A stretch of 28,180 nucleotides of DNA from CAYGHG01 sp964349515 (GTDB lineage Bacteria > Oederibacteriota > PGYV01 > CAYGHG01), in NCBI GenBank assembly GCA_964349515.1, contig CAYGHG010000025.1, positions 1 to 28,180 of the forward strand. The letters run 5' to 3'. A program made the position numbers and the translations under genes. Below are positions 15,535 to 22,286 of this stretch, piece after piece. The notes under the pieces are model-generated. The model was not told the origin of the DNA and did not search any database. It saw only the letters and a program-made list of their open reading frames with translations. How positions within the stretch are numbered: position 1 is the first letter of the stretch; every line of letters starts with the position of its first letter.

Positions 15535-17069
15535 GGAAAGTGCTTTTATCAGGGGACGAGGCTGTCGCCCGCGGCGCGTGGGAGGCGGGTGTTTCTTTCG
15601 GATCAGGCTATCCCGGCACACCGTCAACTGAAATACTGGAGGCTTTTTCAAGATACGAAGGCCCCTACAGCGAGTGGTCAATAAATGAAAAGGTGGCTCT
15701 TGAAGCCGCAACGGGCGCGTCACTCGGCGGCGCGAGGGCGCTTGTGACCATGAAGCATGTGGGTTTAAATGTTGCCTTTGATGCTTTTGTGACGCTGGCT
15801 TACACGGGGATTAACGCAGGGCTTGTGGTTGTATCTGCCGATGACCCCGGCATGCACAGCTCGCAAAACGAGCAGGACAACCGATATCTCGGGAAGTTTT
15901 CATATGTTCCGGTAATAGAGCCCTCTGATTCGCAGGAAACGGTTGAATTCATCAAAAAGGCTTTTGAAATCAGCGAGCGTTTTGACTTGCCGGTACTTTT
16001 CAGGATTACGACAAGGCTCGCGCACGGAAAATCACCGGTTAATATTGATGAATCACTGAAGTTTTCGCCGGTAAAGAAAGCCCCCTCTGTTCCGTGGGAA
16101 AAATATACCATGATGCCGCTTAACGCTAAAAAACGCAGGGTGGTGCTTGTCAACAAACAGCCGGAGCTTAAAAAGTTCTCGGAAGAAACGGATTTAAACA
16201 GGGAAGAACCGGGGGAGAGGGATATGGTTTTTATCACATCAGGGGTTGCCTATAACTATGTAAAGGAAGTATTTCCCGGAAAAGCGGTTTTTAAAATTGG
16301 AATGCTGAATCCTCTTCCGGTTGAAAGAATAAGAAAATTCTGCGAAAACGCCGGTGCAGTGTATGTTGTGGAAGAACTTGAACCTTATATTGAGGATATT
16401 CTGAAAGCCGAGGGAATAAAAGTGGAAGGCAAATCAAAAGTGCCGCTCATAGGGGAACTTTCGCCTGACATACTGCGGGAGGCGTTTTACGATAAAAAAG
16501 AACCTTGTAACGAAATTCCGGTTTCACCCAGGCCGCCGTCGCTTTGTGCTGACTGCGGGCACAGGGGTGTTTTCAAAGTACTGTCCGAACTTAAAATAAC
16601 TGTAATGGGCGATATCGGATGCTACACGCTCGGCGCCCTGCCTCCTTTTTCAGCTCTTCAGACATGCATCGACATGGGGTCAGCTCCGAGCCATGCCCAC
16701 GGTTTTGTAAAGGCTGGAAACAGCAGGGAGACGGTGGTATCCGTAATCGGAGATTCCACATTCATGCACTCCGGGCTGCAGGCTGCGGCTTCAATGATTT
16801 ATAACGGCGCGGACGCGCTGACCATAATAGTCGACAATCTGACAACCGCGATGACCGGCCGGCAGCCGCATCCTGGCGCCGGGAACAGTTTATCCGGAGG
16901 CGGTAAAAACATCTCCGTTGAAAAAGTCCTTGAGGCGCTCGGCGCTGTAAGTGTCGACGTGATTGACCCGTTTAAGGTAAATGAACTCAAGGAGCTTATT
17001 ATAAAAAGGCTGAAAGAAAAAGGGGCTAACTTCATAATCGCCAGAAGGCCCTGTGCGCTCCTTAAGTAG
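15531..17069 (+). CDS. iorA: Indolepyruvate ferredoxin oxidoreductase alpha subunit, lacking the ferredoxin domain
   Basis: This is the large catalytic subunit that binds thiamine diphosphate. The N-terminal pyrimidine domain starts with LLSGDEAVARGAWEAGVSF and GYPGTPSTEI. The C-terminal diphosphate domain contains GDIGCYTLG and GDSTFMHSGLQAAASM with VDNLTTAMTGRQPHPG. Four cysteines fit a proximal [4Fe-4S] cluster: C339 and C342 (CADCGHRG), C364 and C508, spaced much like the single-cluster beta subunit of other oxoacid oxidoreductases, including PorB here (C21, C24, C49, C218). IorA proteins usually run to roughly 600 residues or more, with two further CxxCxxC motifs. This one stops at 512 right after RRPCALLK. 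A terminator follows at once, so the domain is absent rather than frameshifted. Confidence 0.93.
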   Translation: MRKVLLSGDEAVARGAWEAGVSFGSGYPGTPSTEILEAFSRYEGPYSEWSINEKVALEAATGASLGGARALVTMKHVGLNVAFDAFVTLAYTGINAGLVVVSADDPGMHSSQNEQDNRYLGKFSYVPVIEPSDSQETVEFIKKAFEISERFDLPVLFRITTRLAHGKSPVNIDESLKFSPVKKAPSVPWEKYTMMPLNAKKRRVVLVNKQPELKKFSEETDLNREEPGERDMVFITSGVAYNYVKEVFPGKAVFKIGMLNPLPVERIRKFCENAGAVYVVEELEPYIEDILKAEGIKVEGKSKVPLIGELSPDILREAFYDKKEPCNEIPVSPRPPSLCADCGHRGVFKVLSELKITVMGDIGCYTLGALPPFSALQTCIDMGSAPSHAHGFVKAGNSRETVVSVIGDSTFMHSGLQAAASMIYNGADALTIIVDNLTTAMTGRQPHPGAGNSLSGGGKNISVEKVLEALGAVSVDVIDPFKVNELKELIIKRLKEKGANFIIARRPCALLK

Positions 17070-17090
17070 TTTTGTTCAGGGGCCTTTTTT
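17045..17090 (+). terminator. Rho-independent terminator of the ior operon
   Basis: AAGGCCCTG (17045-17053), inside the last codons of iorA, can pair with CAGGGGCC plus TT (17077-17086), with one bulged base and a loop of about 23 bases. Six T follow at 17085-17090. It closes the iorB-iorA transcript. The long loop lowers confidence. Confidence 0.5.
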
Positions 17091-17100
17091 ATGTTATATT
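17072..17100 (+). promoter_or_regulatory. Candidate promoter of the lipoprotein gene
   Basis: TTGTTC at 17072-17077 and TATATT at 17095-17100 are 17 bases apart, overlapping the terminator. A start near 17107 would leave a short leader containing AAAGGGG before the ATG at 17124. The -35 box is only a partial match. Confidence 0.35.
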
Positions 17101-17123
17101 GTATAAAAAGAAAGGGGTGCGCG

Positions 17124-17489
17124 ATGATTAGAAAATTAACGGCTGTTTTAATTGTTTTTGCGCTCTGTTTTTCTGTTTTTGGCTGTGCCTCTATGCAGGT
17201 CAGTGACCGTAAACTCACTGAAAAAGAGGTAAAAGAGGAAAATCACGTTTTTATGGCGCGTATGATAGGCATGTTCAGCGGTATGGTTATTTTCGGAATG
17301 GGCGGACTCGTAACGGCTGAAAAGGATCAGGGCGTTACTTCGGCGCTTCTCGGCGCGCTTATAGGTTCTGCCGCGGGTTTCGGCATCGGACACTTGATAG
17401 GTGAAAACACAAAACATCACGAAGAGAAACCCGACGAACAGAAACTAAAACAGTATTATAAGGAATACCAGTGGATGAAGGACAGGTAG
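17124..17489 (+). CDS. Small lipoprotein with glycine-zipper segment
   Basis: The product is 121 residues. A lipoprotein signal peptide (MIRKLTAVLIVFALCFSVFG) ends at a lipobox with C21 as the acylated cysteine. The mature part has two short hydrophobic Gly-rich segments, IGMFSGMVIFGMGGLV and the glycine-zipper-like ALLGALIGSAAGFGIGHLIGE, and ends in a charged helix with KQYYKEYQWMKDR. Glycine-zipper lipoproteins such as SlyB or Pal-linked proteins sit in the outer membrane, but no specific family is recognised. The start at 17124 has AAAGGGG upstream. An upstream ATG at 17091 would put CIKRKGC before the signal peptide and is not preferred. It lies alone between a terminator and a repeat array. 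Confidence 0.8.
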   Translation: MIRKLTAVLIVFALCFSVFGCASMQVSDRKLTEKEVKEENHVFMARMIGMFSGMVIFGMGGLVTAEKDQGVTSALLGALIGSAAGFGIGHLIGENTKHHEEKPDEQKLKQYYKEYQWMKDR

Positions 17490-17717
17490 GTTGGAGGCTT
17501 GGTAACTACGGCAGCATGGCAGAAGACGGCAGCATGGCAGAAGACGGCAACATGGCAGAAGACGGCAGCATGGCAGAAGACGGCAGCATGGCAGAAGACG
17601 GCAGCATGGCAGCATCGATAAATACGGAGGCATGGTAACTACGGCAGCATGGCAGAAGACGGCAACATGGCAGAAGACGGCAACATGGCAGAAGACGGCA
17701 GCATGGCAGCATCGATG
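17490..17717 (+). repeat. Tandem repeat array 1 (18-base units, forward orientation)
   Basis: A unit of 18 bases, ACGGCAGCATGGCAGAAG, is repeated five times from 17508 (with an occasional GGCAAC variant) and three times from 17641. Each run ends in GGCAGCATGGCAGCATCGAT. The runs are joined by AAATACGGAGGCATGGTAAC. The flanking GGAGGCTTGGTAACTACGG, GCATCGAT and AAATACGGAGG words are the same as in arrays 2 and 3. The rest of the gap to 17788 holds a CGATTGAAAACTGC fragment and no clear promoter. Reading frames through the array are low-complexity and not considered genes. Confidence 0.9.
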
Positions 17718-17788
17718 AAACAGACGATTGAAAACTGCGGCGGATTTGGATGATACTTAGATTGTAAACTTGTTTTTTTTGTGGCAGG

Positions 17789-20788
17789 ATGATGAAAATA
17801 AAAAAAATATCAGGCTTGATTATTATAGTGTTATTGTCATTGAATACTCTTCTATTTGCAGGGTGGACAGATGTCACCGGCAGCGGGCAGGTTTTCCGCA
17901 ATGTTTCCCAAAACGACGGCGCTTCTTATGTGCCTTCTGTTGCTTATGATTCCCTCGGTCATCCCCATATTGCCTGGTTTGACGAATCAGAGGGAAATAT
18001 GGAGATTTTTTACCTCAAATGGAACGGCTACGCATGGGTTGACGCTGACGGGCACGGCAGGGAATCCATAAATATCTCGCAAAACAGCACGATATCAAAA
18101 TATCCCTCAATTGCCATTGACCCCTCTGACAGGCCCCATATAGTATGGGAAGACGGCGGCTCATCAAACCGTGAGATATACTATCTGAAATGGAACGGCA
18201 GTGAGTGGGTTGACGCGGACGGCGCAGGCAGGGAATCAATAAACATATCAAACTCGCCCCTTGATTCCCATCACCCCCATTTTGTCCTGGATGCCATAGG
18301 GATACCGCACGTTGTATGGCACGAGGGAAATGAAAAAGAGCCGCCCTACTCTGACATATGGTATCAGAGGCGGCAGGGCGGGCAATGGGTCAACCTTCAG
18401 GGCTCTGCCGCGGGAAGTAAGATAATTCACACGACTCCGTATCCGTCGTCGTGGGCATTTCTGGCGCTCGGGCCTTCGGGAGTGCCTTTTGTGTTCTGGT
18501 CGGACGGGGAGGAAGAGAACAGGGAAATATACATGCTGAAAGGCGCAGGCGGGGTATGGGTGGACGCTGACGGAGCCGGGACAGAATCAATAAACATATC
18601 AAATACCCCGAAATACTCATCATGGCCGCGTTGTGATATTGATTCATCGGGGTTTCCGCACGTTGTATATGAAGACGCCTCCCCTGGAAATCTTGAAATA
18701 TTTTACCAAAAGTGGAACGGGACAAACTGGGTGGATTACACGGGCAGCGGGCTCGCTGAGAGAAACATATCAAAAACCCACCACTTTTCAGCTGTGCCTT
18801 TTATGAAAATTGACAATGGGGGAAACCCCGTAATTATATGGCAGGACGGCGCTATAGAGAGCTGTGAGATAAGGTGCGTAAGGATTTCAGGCGGGGCAGT
18901 AACTGATATGGCAGGAAGCCAGTTCCCGTTTATAAATGTATCGCAAAGCCCTCTTAACTCGGAGTGGGCCTGGCTGGATCTTGACGCTGACGGCTATCCG
19001 GGTATAGCGTGGGCAGAGGGCGGCCTGCTGCAGCCCCACGAAATACATTTTCTCCGCTGGATGCCGGAAGGCACTCCCACAGTGACGCCCTCGGTTACCC
19101 CGACTTTTACCTATGACGCGGTATCGTCGCCTACATCAACACCCACCGTAAGCCCCACCTTTACGCCTACGCGCACGGTGACTCCGACTATGACTGTTTC
19201 GCCCCTGCCTACTGCATATACCGGTTACCACGACCCGTGCTGGGTTGACGCTGACCTCTTTGGCGCTGAATCAAGGGTTTTGGGGGCAGGTGAGAAGCCC
19301 TCCCTTGTTTTTGACCAGGCAGGATACCCGCATATTGCGTGGGCATCAGGCGGTAAAATATACTATCTGAAATGGAACGGCAGCGCCTGGTCAGACGCGG
19401 ACGGCACAGGCACTGAATCATCAATGATATCAGGATGGGCTTTGAACTGCACTGAAGCCGTAGTGAAACTTGATACAGCGGGAAGGCCGGCGGTTGCCTG
19501 GCTCGCAGGCGGCGACGGCTGGAGGACGGCTTATTATCTGAAATGGAACGGAAGCGAATGGGTTGACTGCGAGGGCACAGGTATTGATGAAATCTCAGTG
19601 CCTGTGAATTTCGGGGGCTACGCAAGAAACCTTGACTTTGAACTTGGCCTGTCAGGGCTGCCCCACATTACATACTCTGATTTTCCGGAAAATCTGACTC
19701 ATACTGTGAGGGATATTTTTTACCTCAAATGGACCGGCTCGCAGTGGGCTGACGCGGGCGGGTCAGGTTATGATTCCGCCATGATAACTGACAACACGCA
19801 TGCAAGCACAAGGCCGTCGCTTGCGATATCAGCCGGGGGGCTGCCTGCCATTGCCTGGCAGGAGGCAAAGACAGGGGGCGGTTTTGAAGTAAGGTTCAGA
19901 CAGTATGACGGCGCGTCGTGGAACGGCGCGGGCAGCGGGGTAGTAGTCACAAACCCCGCGGTGACAGACTCGTTTCAGCCGGATTTGGCATTCTCTTTGT
20001 CAGGAGCCCCGCATATCGCTTTTATTTCCTCAATAGCGGGTAATTCCAGCCCTTCACATCTTTCATATACCGGAGGCTACTGGAATGATATTACAGGCGC
20101 GGGCCAGGCTATGCTGCAGCTGCCGGCAGTAAATACTTCGTCAGGCCCGTCGGTTGGTTTTGGGAGCGGCGGAATGCCGGCTGTTGCCTGGTATGGTCAG
20201 GATGGTATTTATTACCTGAGATGGAACGGCACAAGCTGGGCAGACGCGGGAGGGTGGGGAACATCAGGTATGAGATTTTTCGGAGGCTCGGGAGGATATT
20301 TTCAGGTTTCTCTGGCGCACAGCCCGTCGGGTGAGCCGGGCGTTGCCTGGCACGACATGAATATGGGCCAACCTGAAATAAGTTTCTTAAGATACGCCTG
20401 CGGGGTGTTTACCCCGACTGTTACACCGACGGTAACTCAGACTCCTACAGCTTCGCAGACATACACGCAGACCACGACTCACACGGTAACGCCAACTGTA
20501 ACAGGTACTCCCACGCCATACCCTGAAGGTTATTTTGAAGTAATACCAAACCCCTATAATCCGGGAAGAGGCCCGCTGAGATTCCTCAACACAAAGCCTC
20601 TGGATATTATCAAAATATACACAGTATCGGGTGAGTTCGTAAACAGGGTTGAGGCGCATACACAGATTACATACTGGAACGGCCGGAACAGATATAACAG
20701 GGAAATATCCCCGGGGATTTATTATTACATAGTATTCAGAGATGATAAAATCCACGCGAAGGATAAGATTTTTGTGGTAGGAAAATGA
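17789..20788 (+). CDS. Secreted double beta-propeller protein with C-terminal sorting domain
   Basis: The 999-residue product has a signal peptide (about 1-24, ending LLFA-GW). Fourteen repeats of about 55 residues follow, each with a Trp-Val-Asp-Ala-Asp-Gly strand, a PHIAW-like strand and a YYLKWNG strand. Seven lie at about 25-426 and seven at about 480-871, so two seven-bladed propellers are likely (inference from the count). Thr/Pro-rich linkers lie at about 427-478 and 873-910. The last 85 residues start EVIPNPYNPGRGPLRF and include IKIYTVSGEFV and SPGIYYYIVF, the pattern of FlgD-like/type IX secretion sorting domains. It is therefore probably exported and cell-surface attached or released. 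Ligand and activity are unknown, and no Asp-box or catalytic motif was seen. The ribosome site is weak; ATG at 17792 is an alternative start. Confidence 0.85.
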   Translation: MMKIKKISGLIIIVLLSLNTLLFAGWTDVTGSGQVFRNVSQNDGASYVPSVAYDSLGHPHIAWFDESEGNMEIFYLKWNGYAWVDADGHGRESINISQNSTISKYPSIAIDPSDRPHIVWEDGGSSNREIYYLKWNGSEWVDADGAGRESINISNSPLDSHHPHFVLDAIGIPHVVWHEGNEKEPPYSDIWYQRRQGGQWVNLQGSAAGSKIIHTTPYPSSWAFLALGPSGVPFVFWSDGEEENREIYMLKGAGGVWVDADGAGTESINISNTPKYSSWPRCDIDSSGFPHVVYEDASPGNLEIFYQKWNGTNWVDYTGSGLAERNISKTHHFSAVPFMKIDNGGNPVIIWQDGAIESCEIRCVRISGGAVTDMAGSQFPFINVSQSPLNSEWAWLDLDADGYPGIAWAEGGLLQPHEIHFLRWMPEGTPTVTPSVTPTFTYDAVSSPTSTPTVSPTFTPTRTVTPTMTVSPLPTAYTGYHDPCWVDADLFGAESRVLGAGEKPSLVFDQAGYPHIAWASGGKIYYLKWNGSAWSDADGTGTESSMISGWALNCTEAVVKLDTAGRPAVAWLAGGDGWRTAYYLKWNGSEWVDCEGTGIDEISVPVNFGGYARNLDFELGLSGLPHITYSDFPENLTHTVRDIFYLKWTGSQWADAGGSGYDSAMITDNTHASTRPSLAISAGGLPAIAWQEAKTGGGFEVRFRQYDGASWNGAGSGVVVTNPAVTDSFQPDLAFSLSGAPHIAFISSIAGNSSPSHLSYTGGYWNDITGAGQAMLQLPAVNTSSGPSVGFGSGGMPAVAWYGQDGIYYLRWNGTSWADAGGWGTSGMRFFGGSGGYFQVSLAHSPSGEPGVAWHDMNMGQPEISFLRYACGVFTPTVTPTVTQTPTASQTYTQTTTHTVTPTVTGTPTPYPEGYFEVIPNPYNPGRGPLRFLNTKPLDIIKIYTVSGEFVNRVEAHTQITYWNGRNRYNREISPGIYYYIVFRDDKIHAKDKIFVVGK

Positions 20789-20793
20789 AGAAA

Positions 20794-20906
20794 GTTGAAA
20801 ACTGAAAGTTGAAAGTTGAAAGTTGAAAGTTGAAAGCTGAAAGCTGAAAGCTGAAAGCTGAAAGCTGCAGCTAAAACTGAAAACTGAAAGTTGAAAGCTG
20901 AAAGTG
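20794..20906. repeat. Heptanucleotide tandem repeat, TTGAAAG/CTGAAAG family
   Basis: Ten uninterrupted heptads, GTTGAAA or GCTGAAA (one ACTGAAA), run from 20794 to 20863. They are followed by GCTGCAGCT and a second tract to about 20906. The series begins five bases after the stop of the secreted-protein gene, and its end forms the outer part of the left inverted-repeat arm. Confidence 0.92.
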
Positions 20907-20935
20907 TTTTTTTACAAAGCCTTAAGCCCCGTTTC

Positions 20936-21136
20936 AGCGATGCTGCCGTAGTCTAACCCTCCGTATTTATCGATGCTTCCATGCTGCCGTAGTCCAACCC
21001 TCCGTATTTATCGATGCTGCTATGCTGCCGTAGTTACCAAGCCTCCAAGCCTCTGTATTGAACGATGCTTCCATGCTGCCGTAGTCCAACCCTCCGTATT
21101 TATCGATGCTGCTATGCTGCCGTAGTTACCAACTCT
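20936..21136 (-). repeat. Tandem repeat array 2 (reverse orientation)
   Basis: Five copies of a unit ending CTGCCGTAGT are spaced about 40-51 bases, with the inner words AACCCTCCGTATTTATCGATG and GCTTCCATG. It is the reverse complement of the array 3 unit. A distinctive segment, CCAAGCCTCTGTATTGAACG at about 21044-21063, is found inverted in array 3 near 21993-22012, so the homology of the two sides extends beyond the outer arms. Confidence 0.9.
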
Positions 21137-21187
21137 CCGCCTTTAATTGTCCCTTTTGCGCCAATTGTTCCTATAAGGACATATATT

Positions 21188-21218
21188 TTGTCAGATTTTT
21201 ATGATTTCTCCTTATAAT
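21188..21218 (+). promoter_or_regulatory. Candidate sigma-70 promoter of the enclosed gene
   Basis: TTGTCA at 21188-21193 and a perfect TATAAT at 21213-21218 are 19 bases apart, slightly long. A start near 21225 gives a leader of about 70 bases. It lies in the non-repetitive part between array 2 and the 115-residue gene. Confidence 0.45.
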
Positions 21219-21233
21219 ACGTTGTTTTATCTA

Positions 21234-21249
21234 TGGCACAATATATGCT
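21234..21249 (+). promoter_or_regulatory. Possible sigma-54 promoter of the enclosed gene
   Basis: TGGCAC at 21234-21239 is followed by five bases and ATGCT. The invariant GG (21235-21236) and GC (21247-21248) are separated by exactly ten bases, as RpoN requires, with one mismatch to TTGCT. A chance match is possible, and no enhancer site was identified. Confidence 0.25.
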
Positions 21250-21294
21250 TTAATACTAACAAGATACTTAAAAAAAGACTAAAAGGAGGCCGCT

Positions 21295-21642
21295 ATGGAA
21301 CACAAAACAGGCCTTGACGAGCAGAAGATGTACAAAACAAAGGGTTATTTTAAATATAGATTTTTGGGAGGTAGCAGTAATGAAGGAACTGAATTAAAAG
21401 AAGGGATAGGGATAACAGCCATAAACAGCCGTTCTATGAAGGCTATTTTTGATATGGATTCAAAGGAAGACAAACTAATAATGGTTGAAGCAGGAATTGA
21501 AGGAATCGGGCCAATAAGGGCAGTTTGCAGGCTGGCAGCTGAAGTTGAAAGCGAAAAGATCCTGGATATGATAATCATAAAAGAACACGACCTTGCAATC
21601 ATAGACGGATATATAGCCGGCCGTCTTAATAGTTCTTTATAA
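21295..21642 (+). CDS. Uncharacterised 115-residue protein inside the inverted-repeat element
   Basis: I do not recognise this protein with certainty. It has a very strong ribosome site (AAAAGGAGG, 21281-21289, five bases before ATG), a candidate promoter and a perfect terminator, so it is a real, independently transcribed gene. The predicted fold is mainly beta: GYFKYRFLGG, EGIGITAINSRSMKAIF, KLIMVEAGIEGIGPIRAVCR and ILDMIIIKEHDLAIIDGYI alternate strands and turns, with a short C-terminal helix. The last segment resembles the end of PilZ domains, but the RxxxR and (D/N)xSxxG motifs needed for cyclic-di-GMP binding are missing. There is no signal peptide, membrane helix or catalytic signature. 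It is not a transposase or recombinase by any visible motif. It may be cargo of the surrounding element. Confidence 0.75.
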   Translation: MEHKTGLDEQKMYKTKGYFKYRFLGGSSNEGTELKEGIGITAINSRSMKAIFDMDSKEDKLIMVEAGIEGIGPIRAVCRLAAEVESEKILDMIIIKEHDLAIIDGYIAGRLNSSL

Positions 21643-21672
21643 AAGAGGTTAAAAGCCTCACAATCCGCCACC

Positions 21673-21710
21673 ACATAAAGCCGCGTGAAAGCGCGGCTTT
21701 ATGTATTATT
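21673..21710 (+). terminator. Strong hairpin terminator after the enclosed gene
   Basis: ACATAAAGCCGCG at 21673-21685 and CGCGGCTTTATGT at 21692-21704 form a perfect 13-bp stem around a six-base TGAAAG loop, followed by ATTATT. The A-run/T-run symmetry means it could act in both directions. It insulates the enclosed gene from array 3. Confidence 0.8.
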
Positions 21711-21715
21711 GGCTG

Positions 21716-22046
21716 GAAGCTTGGTAACTACGGCAGCATCGATAAATAAGGAGGGTTGGTGACTACGGCAGCATGGCAGCATCGATAAATACGGAGGGTT
21801 GGTGACTACGGCGGCATGGCAGCATCGATAAATAAGGAGGGTTGGTGACTACGGCAGCATAGCAGCATCGTTGAAGACGGAGGGTTGGTGACTACGGCAG
21901 CATGGCAGCATCGCTGAAGACGGAGGGTTGGTGACTACGGCGGCATGGCAGCATCGATAAATACGGAGGGTTGGACTACGGCAGCATGGAAGCATCGTTC
22001 AATACAGAGGCTTGGACGCTTGGTGACTACGGCAGCATCGCTGAAA
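21716..22046 (+). repeat. Tandem repeat array 3 (forward orientation)
   Basis: There are eight copies of ACTACGGCAGCAT or ACTACGGCGGCAT, mostly at a period of about 43 bases, built from GGAGGGTTGGTGACTACGG, CAGCATGGCAGCATCGATAA and ATAC. Variants use GTTGAAGAC or GCTGAAGAC instead of GATAAATAC. The last copy merges into the right inverted-repeat arm. Together with the arm and the promoter region, this accounts for the whole gap between the 115-residue gene and porG. Confidence 0.9.
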
Positions 22047-22111
22047 CGGGGCTTAAGGCTTTGTAAAAAAGACTTTCAGCTTTAAACTTTCAGTTTTCAG
22101 CTTAAATTGTC

Positions 22112-22140
22112 TTGACCTTACCGGCTTTTGGGTATATTAT
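22112..22140 (+). promoter_or_regulatory. Promoter of porGDAB, distal candidate
   Basis: TTGACC at 22112-22117 and TATTAT at 22135-22140 are 17 bases apart, immediately outside the right inverted-repeat arm. A start near 22147 gives a leader of about 140 bases before porG. Confidence 0.55.
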
Positions 22141-22219
22141 AGTGTCGTTTTGTCCTGCATCCAAATGGCAATTTACACATAATGCAATAGAGCCGCAAGA
22201 CGCAGAACACCGTTTTACA

Positions 22220-22247
22220 TTGTTAAATTACTCGTCGGATATACAAT
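22220..22247 (+). promoter_or_regulatory. Promoter of porGDAB, proximal candidate
   Basis: TTGTTA at 22220-22225 and TACAAT at 22242-22247 are 16 bases apart, which would give a leader of about 33 bases containing AGGAGG. It may serve instead of, or together with, the distal site. Confidence 0.4.
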
Positions 22248-22286
22248 TATGTTTTTACACTCAAATACATCAGGAGGTGCTGTTAG

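Larger units (their letters stand above)
20874..22103. repeat. 1.2-kb element bounded by long inverted repeats
   Basis: The left arm at 20874-20952 matches the reverse complement of the right arm at 22026-22103 with about four substitutions and one missing base. The arm reads, from outside in, CTGAAA-type heptads, a T-run, ACAAAGCCTTAAGCCCCG, TTTCAGCGATGCTGCCGTAG. Inside are inverted tandem arrays (2 and 3), one gene with its own promoter, strong ribosome site and terminator, and nothing resembling a transposase or integrase. The structure resembles a non-autonomous mobile element or invertible cassette, but mobility is not shown by the sequence. Confidence 0.7.

Noticed and set aside
17070..17489. 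Frameshifted ferredoxin domain after iorA
   Set aside because: No CxxCxxC pattern is encoded in this stretch; it holds a terminator and a separate lipoprotein gene.
17490..17717. CRISPR array
   Set aside because: The units are contiguous 18-base tandem copies without unique spacers, and no cas gene is nearby.
17506..17901. Minus-strand protein made of MLPSSA/CCRLLP repeats
   Set aside because: It is a reading of the tandem repeats, whose 18-base period keeps frames open. It overlaps the start of the secreted-protein gene and has no ribosome site.
20874..22103. Classical insertion sequence
   Set aside because: The arms look like terminal inverted repeats, but the only gene between them shows no DDE, HUH or recombinase motifs.
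22147..22270. Known riboswitch before porG
   Set aside because: I could not match the leader to any riboswitch consensus I know and saw no strong conserved stem.
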